From Hyphomicrobiales bacterium (GTDB lineage: Bacteria > Pseudomonadota > Alphaproteobacteria > Rhizobiales > Beijerinckiaceae), in contig JAQGKM010000270.1 of NCBI GenBank assembly GCA_028290125.1, positions 1-5,803 on the forward strand: DNA of 5,803 nucleotides, given 5' to 3'. Under the pieces are notes generated by a model, which did no database searches, was not told the DNA's origin, and was given only the letters and a program-made list of their open reading frames with translations. Shown here piece by piece: positions 1-5,583 of the stretch. Positions within the stretch are counted from its first letter, which is position 1. Every line of letters begins with the position of its first letter. The position numbers were made by a program, and so were the translations under genes.

Positions 1-105
1 CTCGCGTCAAGATCGTCCAGCAACGTCCGTTTCCCGCTTCCCGGACCTCGGAATTTCTAAGGCGCTGATTTTCCGTCGTGGCGCTCGTCGGCGCTGAAGC
101 TCGAT

Positions 106-241
106 TGGCCATTTGATCTTGCGCGCCGTCCTCGAGCGCGCCCAGTGCCGACCGCACCTAAGCCCTTGTTTCGTCGTCAGGACCGCCCGCCAGATCCCGG
201 CTAATCCCGGCTAATCCCGCTTGGCCAACTGATCCTGCGCG
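106..241. repeat. Pair of related 21-bp elements (106-126 and 221-241)
   Basis: The two direct copies share the pattern TTGGCCA-NN-TGATC-Y-TGCGCG and match at 18 of 21 positions. The second copy ends immediately before the stop codon of the lyase gene. A shorter relative (TTGGCCTTTGATCT, 1349-1362) lies upstream of the same gene, so the elements bracket it. Function is unknown; they could be operator-like sites or decayed copies of a dispersed repeat. Confidence 0.4.
194..220. repeat. Short 10-bp tandem repeat, about 2.7 units
   Basis: The unit ATCCCGGCTA occurs at 194-203 and 204-213, followed by a partial third unit ATCCCG at 214-219. It sits just downstream of the lyase gene in non-coding DNA. 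It is probably a slippage-type repeat without a specific function. Confidence 0.75.
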
Positions 242-1291
242 TCACAACAGCCCCGCCTTGGCGGCAAACTCCGGATCCTGCGCCGCCACCTGCCGCGCCA
301 GGTCGACCATCACCTTCGCCTGTTTCCACGTGGCGTCGTCCTGCATCTTGCCATCGATCATCACCGCGCCGGTCCCGTTCGGCATCGCCTTGAGGATCTT
401 CAGCGCGAACGCCACCTCGGCGGGATCGGGCGAGAAGACGCGCTTGGCGATGGCGATCTGGCTCGGGTGGAGCGTCCAGGCGCCGGCGCAGCCCATCAGG
501 AAGGCGTTGCGAAACTGCGCCTCGCAGGCGGCGGCATCCGAGAAGTCGCCGAACGGTCCGTAAAACGGCTTGATGCCGGCGGCCGCGCAGGCGTCGACCA
601 TCTTGGCGACCGTGTAATGCCAGAGATCCTGCTGGTAGCCCGCACGCGGCGCGTCGCCGGCGGCGTCCGCCAGAACCTTGTATTCCGGGTGGCCGCCGCC
701 GACGCGGGTCGTCTTCATCGCACGCGAGGCGGCGAGATCGGCGGGCCCGAGGCTCATGCCATGCATGCGTGGCGAGGCGGTGGCGATCGCCTCGACGTTC
801 TTCACGCCCTCGGCGGTTTCCAGAATGGCGTGGATGAGGATTGGCTTGCCGACGTTGTGCCGGGCTTCGAGCTGCGCGAGCAACTGGTCGAGATAGTGGA
901 TGTCCCACGGACCCTCGACCTTGGGCAGCATGATGACATCGAGCTTGTCGCCCACGGCGCCGACGATCTGCGTGATATCGTCGAGCACCCAGGGCGAGTT
1001 CAGCGAATTGATGCGCGTCCACAGGCCCGTCGCGCCGAAGTCGTTGGCCTGCGCCATGGCGATGAAGCCGGCGCGGGCGGCTTCCTTGGCTTCCACCGGC
1101 ACCGCGTCCTCGAGATTGCCGAGCACGACGTCGACGTCCTTGGCGAGTTCGCCCGCGCGCGCCCGCAGCTTTTCGATGTGGGGCGGCACGAAATGAATCA
1201 TGCGCTCCAGCCTCACGGGCAGATCGCGGAATGGGGCAGGGGCGCCGGCCGCCAAGGCTTCAAAAAACTTGCGGGGGGTCTTCGTCACCAT
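242..1291 (-). CDS. Malyl-CoA lyase-like CoA-ester lyase (HpcH/HpaI, citrate lyase beta superfamily)
   Basis: This 349-residue protein resembles L-malyl-CoA/beta-methylmalyl-CoA lyases, which cleave (or form) a 3-hydroxyacyl-CoA to acetyl-CoA or propionyl-CoA plus glyoxylate in a Mg-dependent reaction. It is cytoplasmic. Visible family signatures are the NLEDAV segment (59-64, usually DLEDAV or DLEDSV), the CoA/substrate-binding arginine in TRINSLNSPW (Arg93), the presumed metal ligands Glu158 in ILETAEG and Asp185 in LGPADLAAS, then GPFGDFSD (245-252) and LHPSQ (274-278). The conserved GPFGDFSD and the MKTTRVGG segment point to the malyl-CoA lyase branch rather than citrate lyase CitE. The start at 1291 is chosen because an AGGAG ribosome-binding site lies 6 nt upstream; an in-frame ATG at 1348 would add 19 residues of unlikely sequence. 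The gene is divergent from the NAD(P)H-hydrate repair gene and has no operon partner in the window. The exact substrate is not settled by sequence, so no symbol is given. Confidence 0.9.
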   Translation of the reverse strand: MVTKTPRKFFEALAAGAPAPFRDLPVRLERMIHFVPPHIEKLRARAGELAKDVDVVLGNLEDAVPVEAKEAARAGFIAMAQANDFGATGLWTRINSLNSPWVLDDITQIVGAVGDKLDVIMLPKVEGPWDIHYLDQLLAQLEARHNVGKPILIHAILETAEGVKNVEAIATASPRMHGMSLGPADLAASRAMKTTRVGGGHPEYKVLADAAGDAPRAGYQQDLWHYTVAKMVDACAAAGIKPFYGPFGDFSDAAACEAQFRNAFLMGCAGAWTLHPSQIAIAKRVFSPDPAEVAFALKILKAMPNGTGAVMIDGKMQDDATWKQAKVMVDLARQVAAQDPEFAAKAGLL

Positions 1292-1297
1292 GGGCGG

Positions 1298-1302
1298 CTC
1301 CT
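1298..1302 (-). promoter_or_regulatory. Ribosome-binding site of the CoA-ester lyase gene
   Basis: Read on the minus strand this is AGGAG, 6 nt before the ATG at 1291. It decides the start codon in favour of 1291 over the longer frame beginning at 1348. Confidence 0.75.
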
Positions 1303-1404
1303 GCCTTGTCGCAGCGCAGCATAGGCGGAAGCCGCAAGGCCCGTCCATTTGGCCTTTGATCTAGCTCGCTTGCGCCCCGCCGCTGGGCGTCCCACCATCG
1401 CGCC

Positions 1405-2961
1405 ATGACCGAATGGACCAACTGGCGGCGCACCCGCGAACTGTTGACGCCCACCGAAATGGCGCGCGCTGACGCCGCCGCCATTGCCGCCGGCATGCCG
1501 GGCCGCGACCTGATGGAGCGCGCCGGCGCCGCCGTGGCCGACGAAGCGGCGCAGCTTGCCCTGCCGCTCAGCCGCGCAACGCCGCGCGTCGCGGTGCTGT
1601 GCGGGCCGGGAAACAATGGCGGCGACGGCTATGTGGCCGCGCGCTTGCTCGCCGCGCGCGGGCTCGCCGTGCGTGTCTTCGGGTTGGGTGATCGGGCCCG
1701 GCTGGCCGGCGACGCGGCGTGGGCGGCGTCGGAATGGCGCGGACCCGTCTCGTCCCTGCGCGACTACGCGCCCGAAAGTTTCGACCTCGTCGTCGACGCC
1801 TTGTTCGGCGCCGGCCTCTCCCGCGACCTCGACGGCGAGGCGCGCGATATCGTCCTGCGCGTCAACGCGTGGCGCCGTGCTTCGCGAGGCAAGGTGGTGG
1901 CGGTCGACGTTCCGTCCGGCCTTGATGGTGCGGCCGGGCAGGCGCGCGGCGTCGCGATCGAGGCTGATTCCAGCGTCACCTTCTTCCGCTTGAAGCCCGG
2001 GCACGTGCTGTCGCCTGGCCGCCAATTGTGTGGCGATCTGCGTCTGGCGCAGATCGGCATTGGTCCCGAGGTGCTGGCGCAGGTCGGGCCGGCGACTTTT
2101 CTGAACGGCCCAGCGCTTTGGGGCAGCGCGCTGCCGAGGCTTCGGATGGACGGGCACAAGTATTCGCGCGGGCACGCGCTGGTCGTGTCGGGGCCCGCAA
2201 GCCATACGGGGGCGGCACGTTTGTCCGCTTGCGCGGCCGCGCGGATCCGCGCCGGGCTCGTCACAGTGGCCGGCAGCGCCGGCGCGCTGGCCGAGCATGC
2301 GGCCCATCTCACGGCCATCATGCTGGCGCCCTGCGCGGACGGCGCCGACCTGGCGAGCATCCTCGCGGACGGGCGCAAGAACGCCGTGGTGATCGGCCCG
2401 GGACTGGGCCTCGGGGCGACTGCCCTGGCGCTGGTAGCGGCAGCGCTTACGCCGGCTGCAGGGCGTGGGCTGGTGCTCGATGCGGACGCGCTTACGCTTG
2501 TCGCGAACGATGTTGATGCTTTGAGAACCCGTATTCAGGCCTTTGGCGGACCTGTAGTTCTTACTCCGCATGAAGGAGAATTTGCTAGGTTCAGCAAATA
2601 CTTATCCCGCGAAGTTGAATCAGATTCACAGCCGCTTGACTCAAAACTTTCACGTGCGCGGAAGCTCGCGTCGGCGACCGGGGCCATCGTGTTGTTGAAA
2701 GGGCCCGACACCGTGGTCGCAGCGCCTGACGGTCGGGCTTCCATCGCCACGGAACTGCCGCGGGATCTTGCCACTGCGGGCTCGGGAGACGTCCTGGCGG
2801 GGATGATCGGCGGCTTGCTGGCGCAAGGCATGCCGGCCTTTGAGGCCGCAAGCGCGGCTGTCTGGCTGCATGGTCGGGCGGGAGACATCGCCGGGCGCGG
2901 CCTGACGGCCGACGATCTTCCGGGCGCACTCGCGCAAGCGCTGCTCACAGTTGACGGCTGA
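1405..2961 (+). CDS. nnr: Bifunctional NAD(P)H-hydrate epimerase / ADP-dependent NAD(P)H-hydrate dehydratase
   Basis: A 518-residue cytoplasmic metabolite-repair enzyme. The N-terminal YjeF_N domain (about 10-230) epimerises S and R forms of hydrated NAD(P)H; the C-terminal carbohydrate-kinase-like domain (about 240-515) dehydrates the S form using ADP, restoring NAD(P)H. N-domain motifs are GPGNNGGDGYVAA (67-79), DALFGAG (131-137) and DVPSGLDG (168-175). C-domain motifs are HKYSRGHALVVSG (251-263), GPGLG (331-335), LDADALT (358-364), LTPHEGEFARF (386-396), LLKGPDTVV (430-438) and AGSGDVLAG (458-466), with Asp462 the likely catalytic residue. Length fits the fused bacterial form (E. coli Nnr, formerly YjeF). 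No Shine-Dalgarno is evident before the ATG at 1405, so the start is chosen from fit to the family N-terminus. The gene stands alone between divergent and convergent neighbours. Residues about 367-418 are encoded by unusually AT-rich DNA. Confidence 0.95.
   Translation: MTEWTNWRRTRELLTPTEMARADAAAIAAGMPGRDLMERAGAAVADEAAQLALPLSRATPRVAVLCGPGNNGGDGYVAARLLAARGLAVRVFGLGDRARLAGDAAWAASEWRGPVSSLRDYAPESFDLVVDALFGAGLSRDLDGEARDIVLRVNAWRRASRGKVVAVDVPSGLDGAAGQARGVAIEADSSVTFFRLKPGHVLSPGRQLCGDLRLAQIGIGPEVLAQVGPATFLNGPALWGSALPRLRMDGHKYSRGHALVVSGPASHTGAARLSACAAARIRAGLVTVAGSAGALAEHAAHLTAIMLAPCADGADLASILADGRKNAVVIGPGLGLGATALALVAAALTPAAGRGLVLDADALTLVANDVDALRTRIQAFGGPVVLTPHEGEFARFSKYLSREVESDSQPLDSKLSRARKLASATGAIVLLKGPDTVVAAPDGRASIATELPRDLATAGSGDVLAGMIGGLLAQGMPAFEAASAAVWLHGRAGDIAGRGLTADDLPGALAQALLTVDG
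2505..2660 (+). other. Low-GC patch inside nnr
   Basis: Hand counts give about 50% G+C for 2521-2580 and 45% for 2581-2640, against 75% for 2401-2460. The frame stays open and still encodes the conserved LTPHEGEF motif. It continues into a Ser/Asp-rich segment (around 397-416) that looks like a surface insertion before the family pattern resumes. It may be a recombined segment or a lineage-specific insertion; there is no sign of a mobile element. Confidence 0.6.
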
Positions 2962-2973
2962 AAACCTGCCCCG

Positions 2974-3008
2974 GAAAGAAAGAAGGCCGCCGGTTTGCAC
3001 CAGCGGCC
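2974..3008 (-). terminator. Rho-independent terminator on the minus strand
   Basis: On the minus strand GGCCGCTGG and CCGGCGGCC form a 9-bp stem with a 6-nt loop (TGCAAA), followed directly by TTCTTTCTTT. One pair is U·G in the minus-strand RNA but would be a C/A mismatch in plus-strand RNA, and the T-rich tail is on the minus side. The signal therefore works for leftward transcription, ending the oxidase-like mRNA and/or the candidate small RNA, and not for nnr. Confidence 0.85.
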
Positions 3009-3018
3009 CAAGTCTAGG

Positions 3019-3036
3019 GAGGAAACGCCCAAGGAG
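3019..3036. repeat. 18-bp exact repeat, copy 1
   Basis: GAGGAAACGCCCAAGGAG on the plus strand; an identical copy lies at 5556-5573 in the same orientation. Here it falls in the convergent intergenic region within the candidate minus-strand small RNA, so that RNA would carry the complement. An exact 18-mer pair is not expected by chance in 5.8 kb, although purine-rich ribosome-binding-type sequence is a biased class. Confidence 0.9.
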
Positions 3037-3079
3037 GGCTGGGTCGGCGACTAGCGCCAGACCGTGAGTGGAATATGCG

Positions 3080-3094
3080 TTGTGCGACGCACAA
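3080..3094. promoter_or_regulatory. 15-bp perfect palindrome, possible operator of the small RNA
   Basis: Arms TTGTGCG and CGCACAA flank a single central base. The site lies directly upstream of the CATATT sequence (3072-3077) proposed as the minus-strand -10 element, filling most of a 17-bp spacer. It also contains TGC-N3-GCA, which resembles the TGC/GCA-type sites described for PhaR regulators of alphaproteobacteria. That resemblance is weak and no regulator is assigned. Confidence 0.35.
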
Positions 3095-3176
3095 GGACCA
3101 GCGGCAAGATCGCATGGCCGCTATGCGTTTCAAGCAGAGCGGGGACTTTGCCATAGCGCCGTGTTTCCGCTCGATC

Positions 3177-4460
3177 CTAGGTGACCTCGAACCAGACAAC
3201 CGGTCCATCGCCGGAGCCGAACCCGCCTTCGATCAACCACTTGCCGGGGTTGTCGGCGACAAAGGCGAGCCGCACGGTCTTGCCGTCCGGCGCGATCACG
3301 CTGTCACGCCAGTACGGCTCCCAACCGTCGTCGAGCAGGTGGACAAGGCGCAACGCATGGCCGTGCACGTGCAGGAGTTGCGGTGCGCGGCTGCGGTTGA
3401 CCAGTCCCAGCGACACCGCCGTCCCGCGCTTGACCGACAGCACGGGCTTCAGGCCGACCTCGTCAGCCGGTTGCCCGTTGACCGTCCAGCTCTTGCCCGG
3501 CTCGCCCGCGATGACGAGATCGAGCCGCGCGGCCTTCTCGAGCGCGATCCGCTCCGGCAGTTTCGGGTTGGCCGGCAGGGGAGCGATGGGCGGCAGGGCC
3601 GCGCGTGGCTCGCCGGCGGTGCGGAAGGTAAACAGCGGGCGCGACAGGCCTGGCGCGCCGCTCATGCCTCTCAGCACCACGGCGGCCTGCGCCCCGGCCG
3701 TGTCCGGCAGATCGAAGAAGACATCGTAGCGGGCGCCCGGCGCCAGCGGCAGCGTCTGCCGCACGGGCTCGAAGAGATCGCACGGCTGGCCGTCGATGGC
3801 CGCGACCTGCGCCTTTGCGCCGTCGAGGCCGACCGCCATGACGCGGCGCGTCGAGGCATTGGCCAGTCGAATGCGGATGCGCCCCCGCGGCGGCGCCTCG
3901 ATGTCCTGCGGGTCCGGCGAGCCGTTGACGAAGACGAGCGGCTCCGATTCGTCCTCCCGCCAGTCGGCCAGAAGGCAGGGCAGGTCGTGGTCGACGACCG
4001 GCGGCGTGCGTTCCTCGACGATCAGCAGGCCCGCCAGTCCACGCGCCATCTGCGCAGTGGCCTGCGCCCGCACGGACGGGTGGAAGAGGAATATGCCTGC
4101 GTCAGGCGGCGCAAAGGCGATGTCGAACGATTCGGAGGGCGCCACGGCCTTCTGCGTCAGGGGCGGCGCCCCATCAAAACTGCTGGGCAGGCGCACGCCA
4201 CGCCAGTGCAGGGCAAGCGGGGTGTCGAGCTGATTGTCGAGGCGGGCCTTGAGCACGTCCCCGAGCTTAACGCGCAGCACCGGGCTGAAGGGCGCATCGC
4301 CGAAACTGATGACCTCGGAATTCGGCGCCGGGGCAGGGCGCAGCTGCATCGCGCCCTTGCGGGCCGTCAGGGTGATGAGCTGCTGCGCCTGTGCGCGCCC
4401 CACGGGGCATAGCGCCGCCGCGATTGTCGAGGCCATCAATGTCCGGCGTGTGATCGTCAT
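3177..4460 (-). CDS. Tat-exported multicopper oxidase-like protein lacking most copper ligands
   Basis: A 427-residue protein with three cupredoxin-type domains in the order of laccases and FtsP/SufI. Residues 1-25 form a twin-arginine signal (TRRTLMA, a hydrophobic Ala/Leu stretch, cleavage near AQA), so it is expected to fold in the cytoplasm and be exported to the periplasm. Family landmarks are recognisable but degenerate. The usual HWHG is HWRG (85-88), and the usual HSH is HPS (127-129). The first His of HPxHLHGH is Gln, leaving HVHGH (364-368), and the C-terminal HCH block after the conserved GKWLI is EGG (411-413). The type 1 copper Cys and most trinuclear-cluster His are therefore absent, so oxidase activity is unlikely. 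It may serve a structural or binding role like FtsP. The ATG at 4460 is preferred (AGGA 9 nt upstream, Tat motif near the N-terminus) over 4478. The LysR gene lies 71 bp upstream on the same strand. Confidence 0.88.
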   Translation of the reverse strand: MTITRRTLMASTIAAALCPVGRAQAQQLITLTARKGAMQLRPAPAPNSEVISFGDAPFSPVLRVKLGDVLKARLDNQLDTPLALHWRGVRLPSSFDGAPPLTQKAVAPSESFDIAFAPPDAGIFLFHPSVRAQATAQMARGLAGLLIVEERTPPVVDHDLPCLLADWREDESEPLVFVNGSPDPQDIEAPPRGRIRIRLANASTRRVMAVGLDGAKAQVAAIDGQPCDLFEPVRQTLPLAPGARYDVFFDLPDTAGAQAAVVLRGMSGAPGLSRPLFTFRTAGEPRAALPPIAPLPANPKLPERIALEKAARLDLVIAGEPGKSWTVNGQPADEVGLKPVLSVKRGTAVSLGLVNRSRAPQLLHVHGHALRLVHLLDDGWEPYWRDSVIAPDGKTVRLAFVADNPGKWLIEGGFGSGDGPVVWFEVT

Positions 4461-4531
4461 GGTCGTGTGTCCTGCCATCCGCCTCGTTCGCCCGACAAGC
4501 CGTCACCGGCGGCGCCCGTTCCAGCGCAGCT

Positions 4532-5434
4532 TCACCATTTCTGCCTGCGCACATAGGCGCGCAGGTGATCGATGAACAGGCGCGACTTCAACGGAAGATA
4601 CCGACCGTGCGGATAGAGCACATAGATTGGTCGCCGCGGTGGTTCGTAGTCCTGAAAGATCTGCACGAGCTTGCCCGACGCCAGGTCCTCCTCGATAAAA
4701 TAGCTCGGCAGCAGCGTGACGCCGAGCCCCGCCAGTGCGCTCGCCCGCAACGCATAGACGCTGTTGGTGAACAGCGGCCCGGCGACCTTGACCGCCACCT
4801 GTCCGCCCGGTCCGTCGAAGCGCCACGTCGAGTCGGGCGAGATCGAGCGGTGAAGAAGGCACGGATGTCCCGCCAGCTCCGCCGGATGCTCGGGCCGGGC
4901 ATGTGTCTCGAGGTAGGCGGGGCTCGCCAGCGCCGGCCAGCGCACCTCGCCGAGCTTGGTCGAGATGATGCTCATGTCCTCGATCGCGTGCATCCAGACC
5001 GCGAGGTCGTAGCCCTGCTCGATCAGGTCGAAGGGCGAAAAACTCGTGTCGGTCATGATCAGCGAGATTCGGATGTCGGGGTGCAGCCCTGAGAATTCCG
5101 CCGCCATGGGCGCCAGATGGACGTTGGCGAAGGCCATCGAGGCCAGAATCTTGAGCGTGCCGCGCGGCTCGTAGCGCGAGCGGGTGATCGACTGCTCTGC
5201 CTCGTCGAAGGCCGCCAGCATTGTCTGGCCGAAGGTCAGGTATTCCTGGCCTGCCTCGGTCAGCGACAATTGCCGCGTCGTGCGGTTGAGCAGACGTGCG
5301 CCGAGATGATCCTCGAGCTGGCGCAGGTGGGTGCTGGCAAGCGCGCGCGACATGCCAAGCTCCTGCGCCGCCTTGGACAGGCTGCCGGTCTGGGCGATCC
5401 GGACGAAGGTTTCGATGGCTTTCAACCGGTCCAT
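4532..5434 (-). CDS. LysR-family transcriptional regulator
   Basis: A 300-residue LysR-type regulator of standard length. Residues 1-60 form the winged helix-turn-helix (MDRLKAIETF, GSLSKAAQELGMS, LRQLEDHLGARLLNRTTR, LSLTEAG). A linker helix follows (about 62-88), then a periplasmic-binding-protein-like effector domain (about 92-295) containing GTLKI, FSGLHPDI, DLAVWM and LGVTLLPSYF. The whole is typical of the CrgA/DsdC-like branch. The start at 5434 matches the family N-terminus and has GGGAGG just upstream; the open frame extends to 5569 but that extension crosses the promoter and is not family-like. It is divergent from the TauD-like gene, the usual arrangement for a LysR regulator and its target, and the oxidase-like gene follows 71 bp downstream. 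The inverted repeat over its promoter suggests autoregulation. The inducer cannot be read from sequence. Confidence 0.95.
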   Translation of the reverse strand: MDRLKAIETFVRIAQTGSLSKAAQELGMSRALASTHLRQLEDHLGARLLNRTTRQLSLTEAGQEYLTFGQTMLAAFDEAEQSITRSRYEPRGTLKILASMAFANVHLAPMAAEFSGLHPDIRISLIMTDTSFSPFDLIEQGYDLAVWMHAIEDMSIISTKLGEVRWPALASPAYLETHARPEHPAELAGHPCLLHRSISPDSTWRFDGPGGQVAVKVAGPLFTNSVYALRASALAGLGVTLLPSYFIEEDLASGKLVQIFQDYEPPRRPIYVLYPHGRYLPLKSRLFIDHLRAYVRRQKW

Positions 5435-5456
5435 GGAGCCTCCCGCGAGCACCATG

Positions 5457-5485
5457 ATCATGAGCGGAGCTGCGGTCATTGTCAA
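5457..5485 (-). promoter_or_regulatory. Predicted promoter of the LysR gene
   Basis: On the minus strand a perfect -35 TTGACA (5485-5480) is followed after 17 bp by CATGAT (5462-5457), a 4-of-6 match to the -10 consensus. The start codon is about 23 bp further on, leaving a short leader with GGGAGG. The -10 lies within a 10-bp palindrome (CATGATCATG, 5453-5462). Confidence 0.6.
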
Positions 5486-5502
5486 AAATTTCTGATCAAT
5501 GA
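5476..5502. promoter_or_regulatory. Inverted repeat, candidate LysR-type operator
   Basis: Arms TCATTG (5476-5481) and CAATGA (5497-5502) are separated by 15 bp of AT-rich DNA in the divergent region. Two T-N11-A spacings, the loose LysR box pattern, fall within it (5476-5488 and 5490-5502). The left arm overlaps the -35 of the regulator gene, so binding there could repress the regulator while acting upstream of the dioxygenase gene. Confidence 0.5.
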
Positions 5503-5555
5503 TGTCACGAAACGGCGCTATGCGGCGGGATTGTGCACCCTTATGACTTCTCCCC

Positions 5556-5573
5556 GAGGAAACGCCCAAGGAG
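5556..5573 (+). repeat. 18-bp exact repeat, copy 2, at the ribosome-binding region of the dioxygenase gene
   Basis: Identical to 3019-3036. The last six bases (AAGGAG) are the Shine-Dalgarno of the TauD-like gene, so an RNA complementary to the repeat would cover the ribosome-binding site. The purine-rich GAGGAAAC core could also simply be a recurrent leader sequence in this genome. Confidence 0.9.
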
Positions 5574-5577
5574 AGGA
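5568..5577 (+). promoter_or_regulatory. Ribosome-binding site that sets the TTG start of the dioxygenase gene
   Basis: AAGGAG (5568-5573) lies 10 nt, and the following GAGAGGA ends 6 nt, before TTG at 5584. No in-frame ATG is available; a GTG at 5533 is in frame but has no Shine-Dalgarno and would add 17 unlikely residues across this purine-rich leader. Confidence 0.65.
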
Positions 5578-5583
5578 CATCAA

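Larger units (their letters stand above)
1..241. other. Intergenic stretch without a supportable gene
   Basis: No convincing coding sequence was found on either strand. Plus-strand frames open at the left edge close early (stops near 58, 66 and 95) and give short tails I do not recognise; one of them could still be the C-terminus of a gene lying mostly outside the window. On the minus strand an open frame from GTG at 157 (or ATG at 112) runs off the left edge, but its translation is not protein-like and has no good ribosome-binding site. The stretch holds two related 21-bp elements and a small 10-bp tandem repeat. No T-tract terminator is visible behind the lyase gene; a GCGCGC/GCGCGC stem at 121-141 lacks a T run. 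Confidence 0.6.
2974..3065 (-). ncRNA. Candidate small regulatory RNA with anti-Shine-Dalgarno sequence
   Basis: Leftward transcription from about 3065 to the terminator would give an RNA of about 90 nt with ordered structure. First is a GGCG/CGCC hairpin with a CUAGU loop (3058-3046). Next is a GCCC/GGGC hairpin exposing UCCUU in its loop (3039-3027). A single-stranded GUUUCCUCCCUAGACUU stretch follows, then the strong terminator hairpin. CU-rich anti-Shine-Dalgarno loops plus a terminator are the layout of several alphaproteobacterial Hfq-dependent sRNA families (for example those with CCUCC motifs). The 18 nt at 3036-3019 are perfectly complementary to the leader of the TauD-like gene. A possible -10 (CATATT, 3077-3072) lies upstream but no good -35 is seen. 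The RNA could instead be processed from the 3' UTR of the oxidase-like gene. The 5' end is a guess and I cannot assign a named family. Confidence 0.5.

Noticed and set aside
121..141. GCGCGC inverted repeat as a terminator for the lyase gene
   Set aside because: There is no T tract on the minus strand after the stem and the arms are simple self-complementary GC sequence.
1..157. Minus-strand frame starting at GTG 157 or ATG 112 and running off the left edge
   Set aside because: No good ribosome-binding site, non-protein-like translation, and only about 50 codons visible; it cannot be supported.
467..1324. Open frame of 285 codons on the plus strand antisense to the lyase gene
   Set aside because: Shadow of the conserved lyase reading frame; no motifs and no ribosome-binding site recognised.
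1285..2571. Open frame of 428 codons on the minus strand across nnr and the divergent promoter
   Set aside because: The composition is Arg/Gln/Gly-rich with no recognisable domain; the plus strand here encodes a well-conserved enzyme.
3014..3208. Minus-strand open frame of 64 codons in the convergent region, possible small protein
   Set aside because: It starts inside the oxidase-like gene, is Arg/Ser/Pro-rich without a recognisable fold, and its 3' part coincides with the hairpins of the candidate RNA; an RNA explanation fits better.
3075..4412. Long open frame of 445 codons on the plus strand
   Set aside because: It is antisense to the oxidase-like gene, is rich in Arg/Gly/Ala/His as expected for a GC-rich shadow frame, and shows no family motif.
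5435..5569. Longer LysR protein starting at 5569
   Set aside because: The extra 45 residues do not match the LysR family, whose N-terminus begins with the MDRLKAIETF segment, and they would overlap the predicted promoter.
5533..5583. Alternative GTG start at 5533 for the dioxygenase gene
   Set aside because: It lacks a Shine-Dalgarno and would translate through the purine-rich leader; the family N-terminus and AAGGAG support TTG at 5584.
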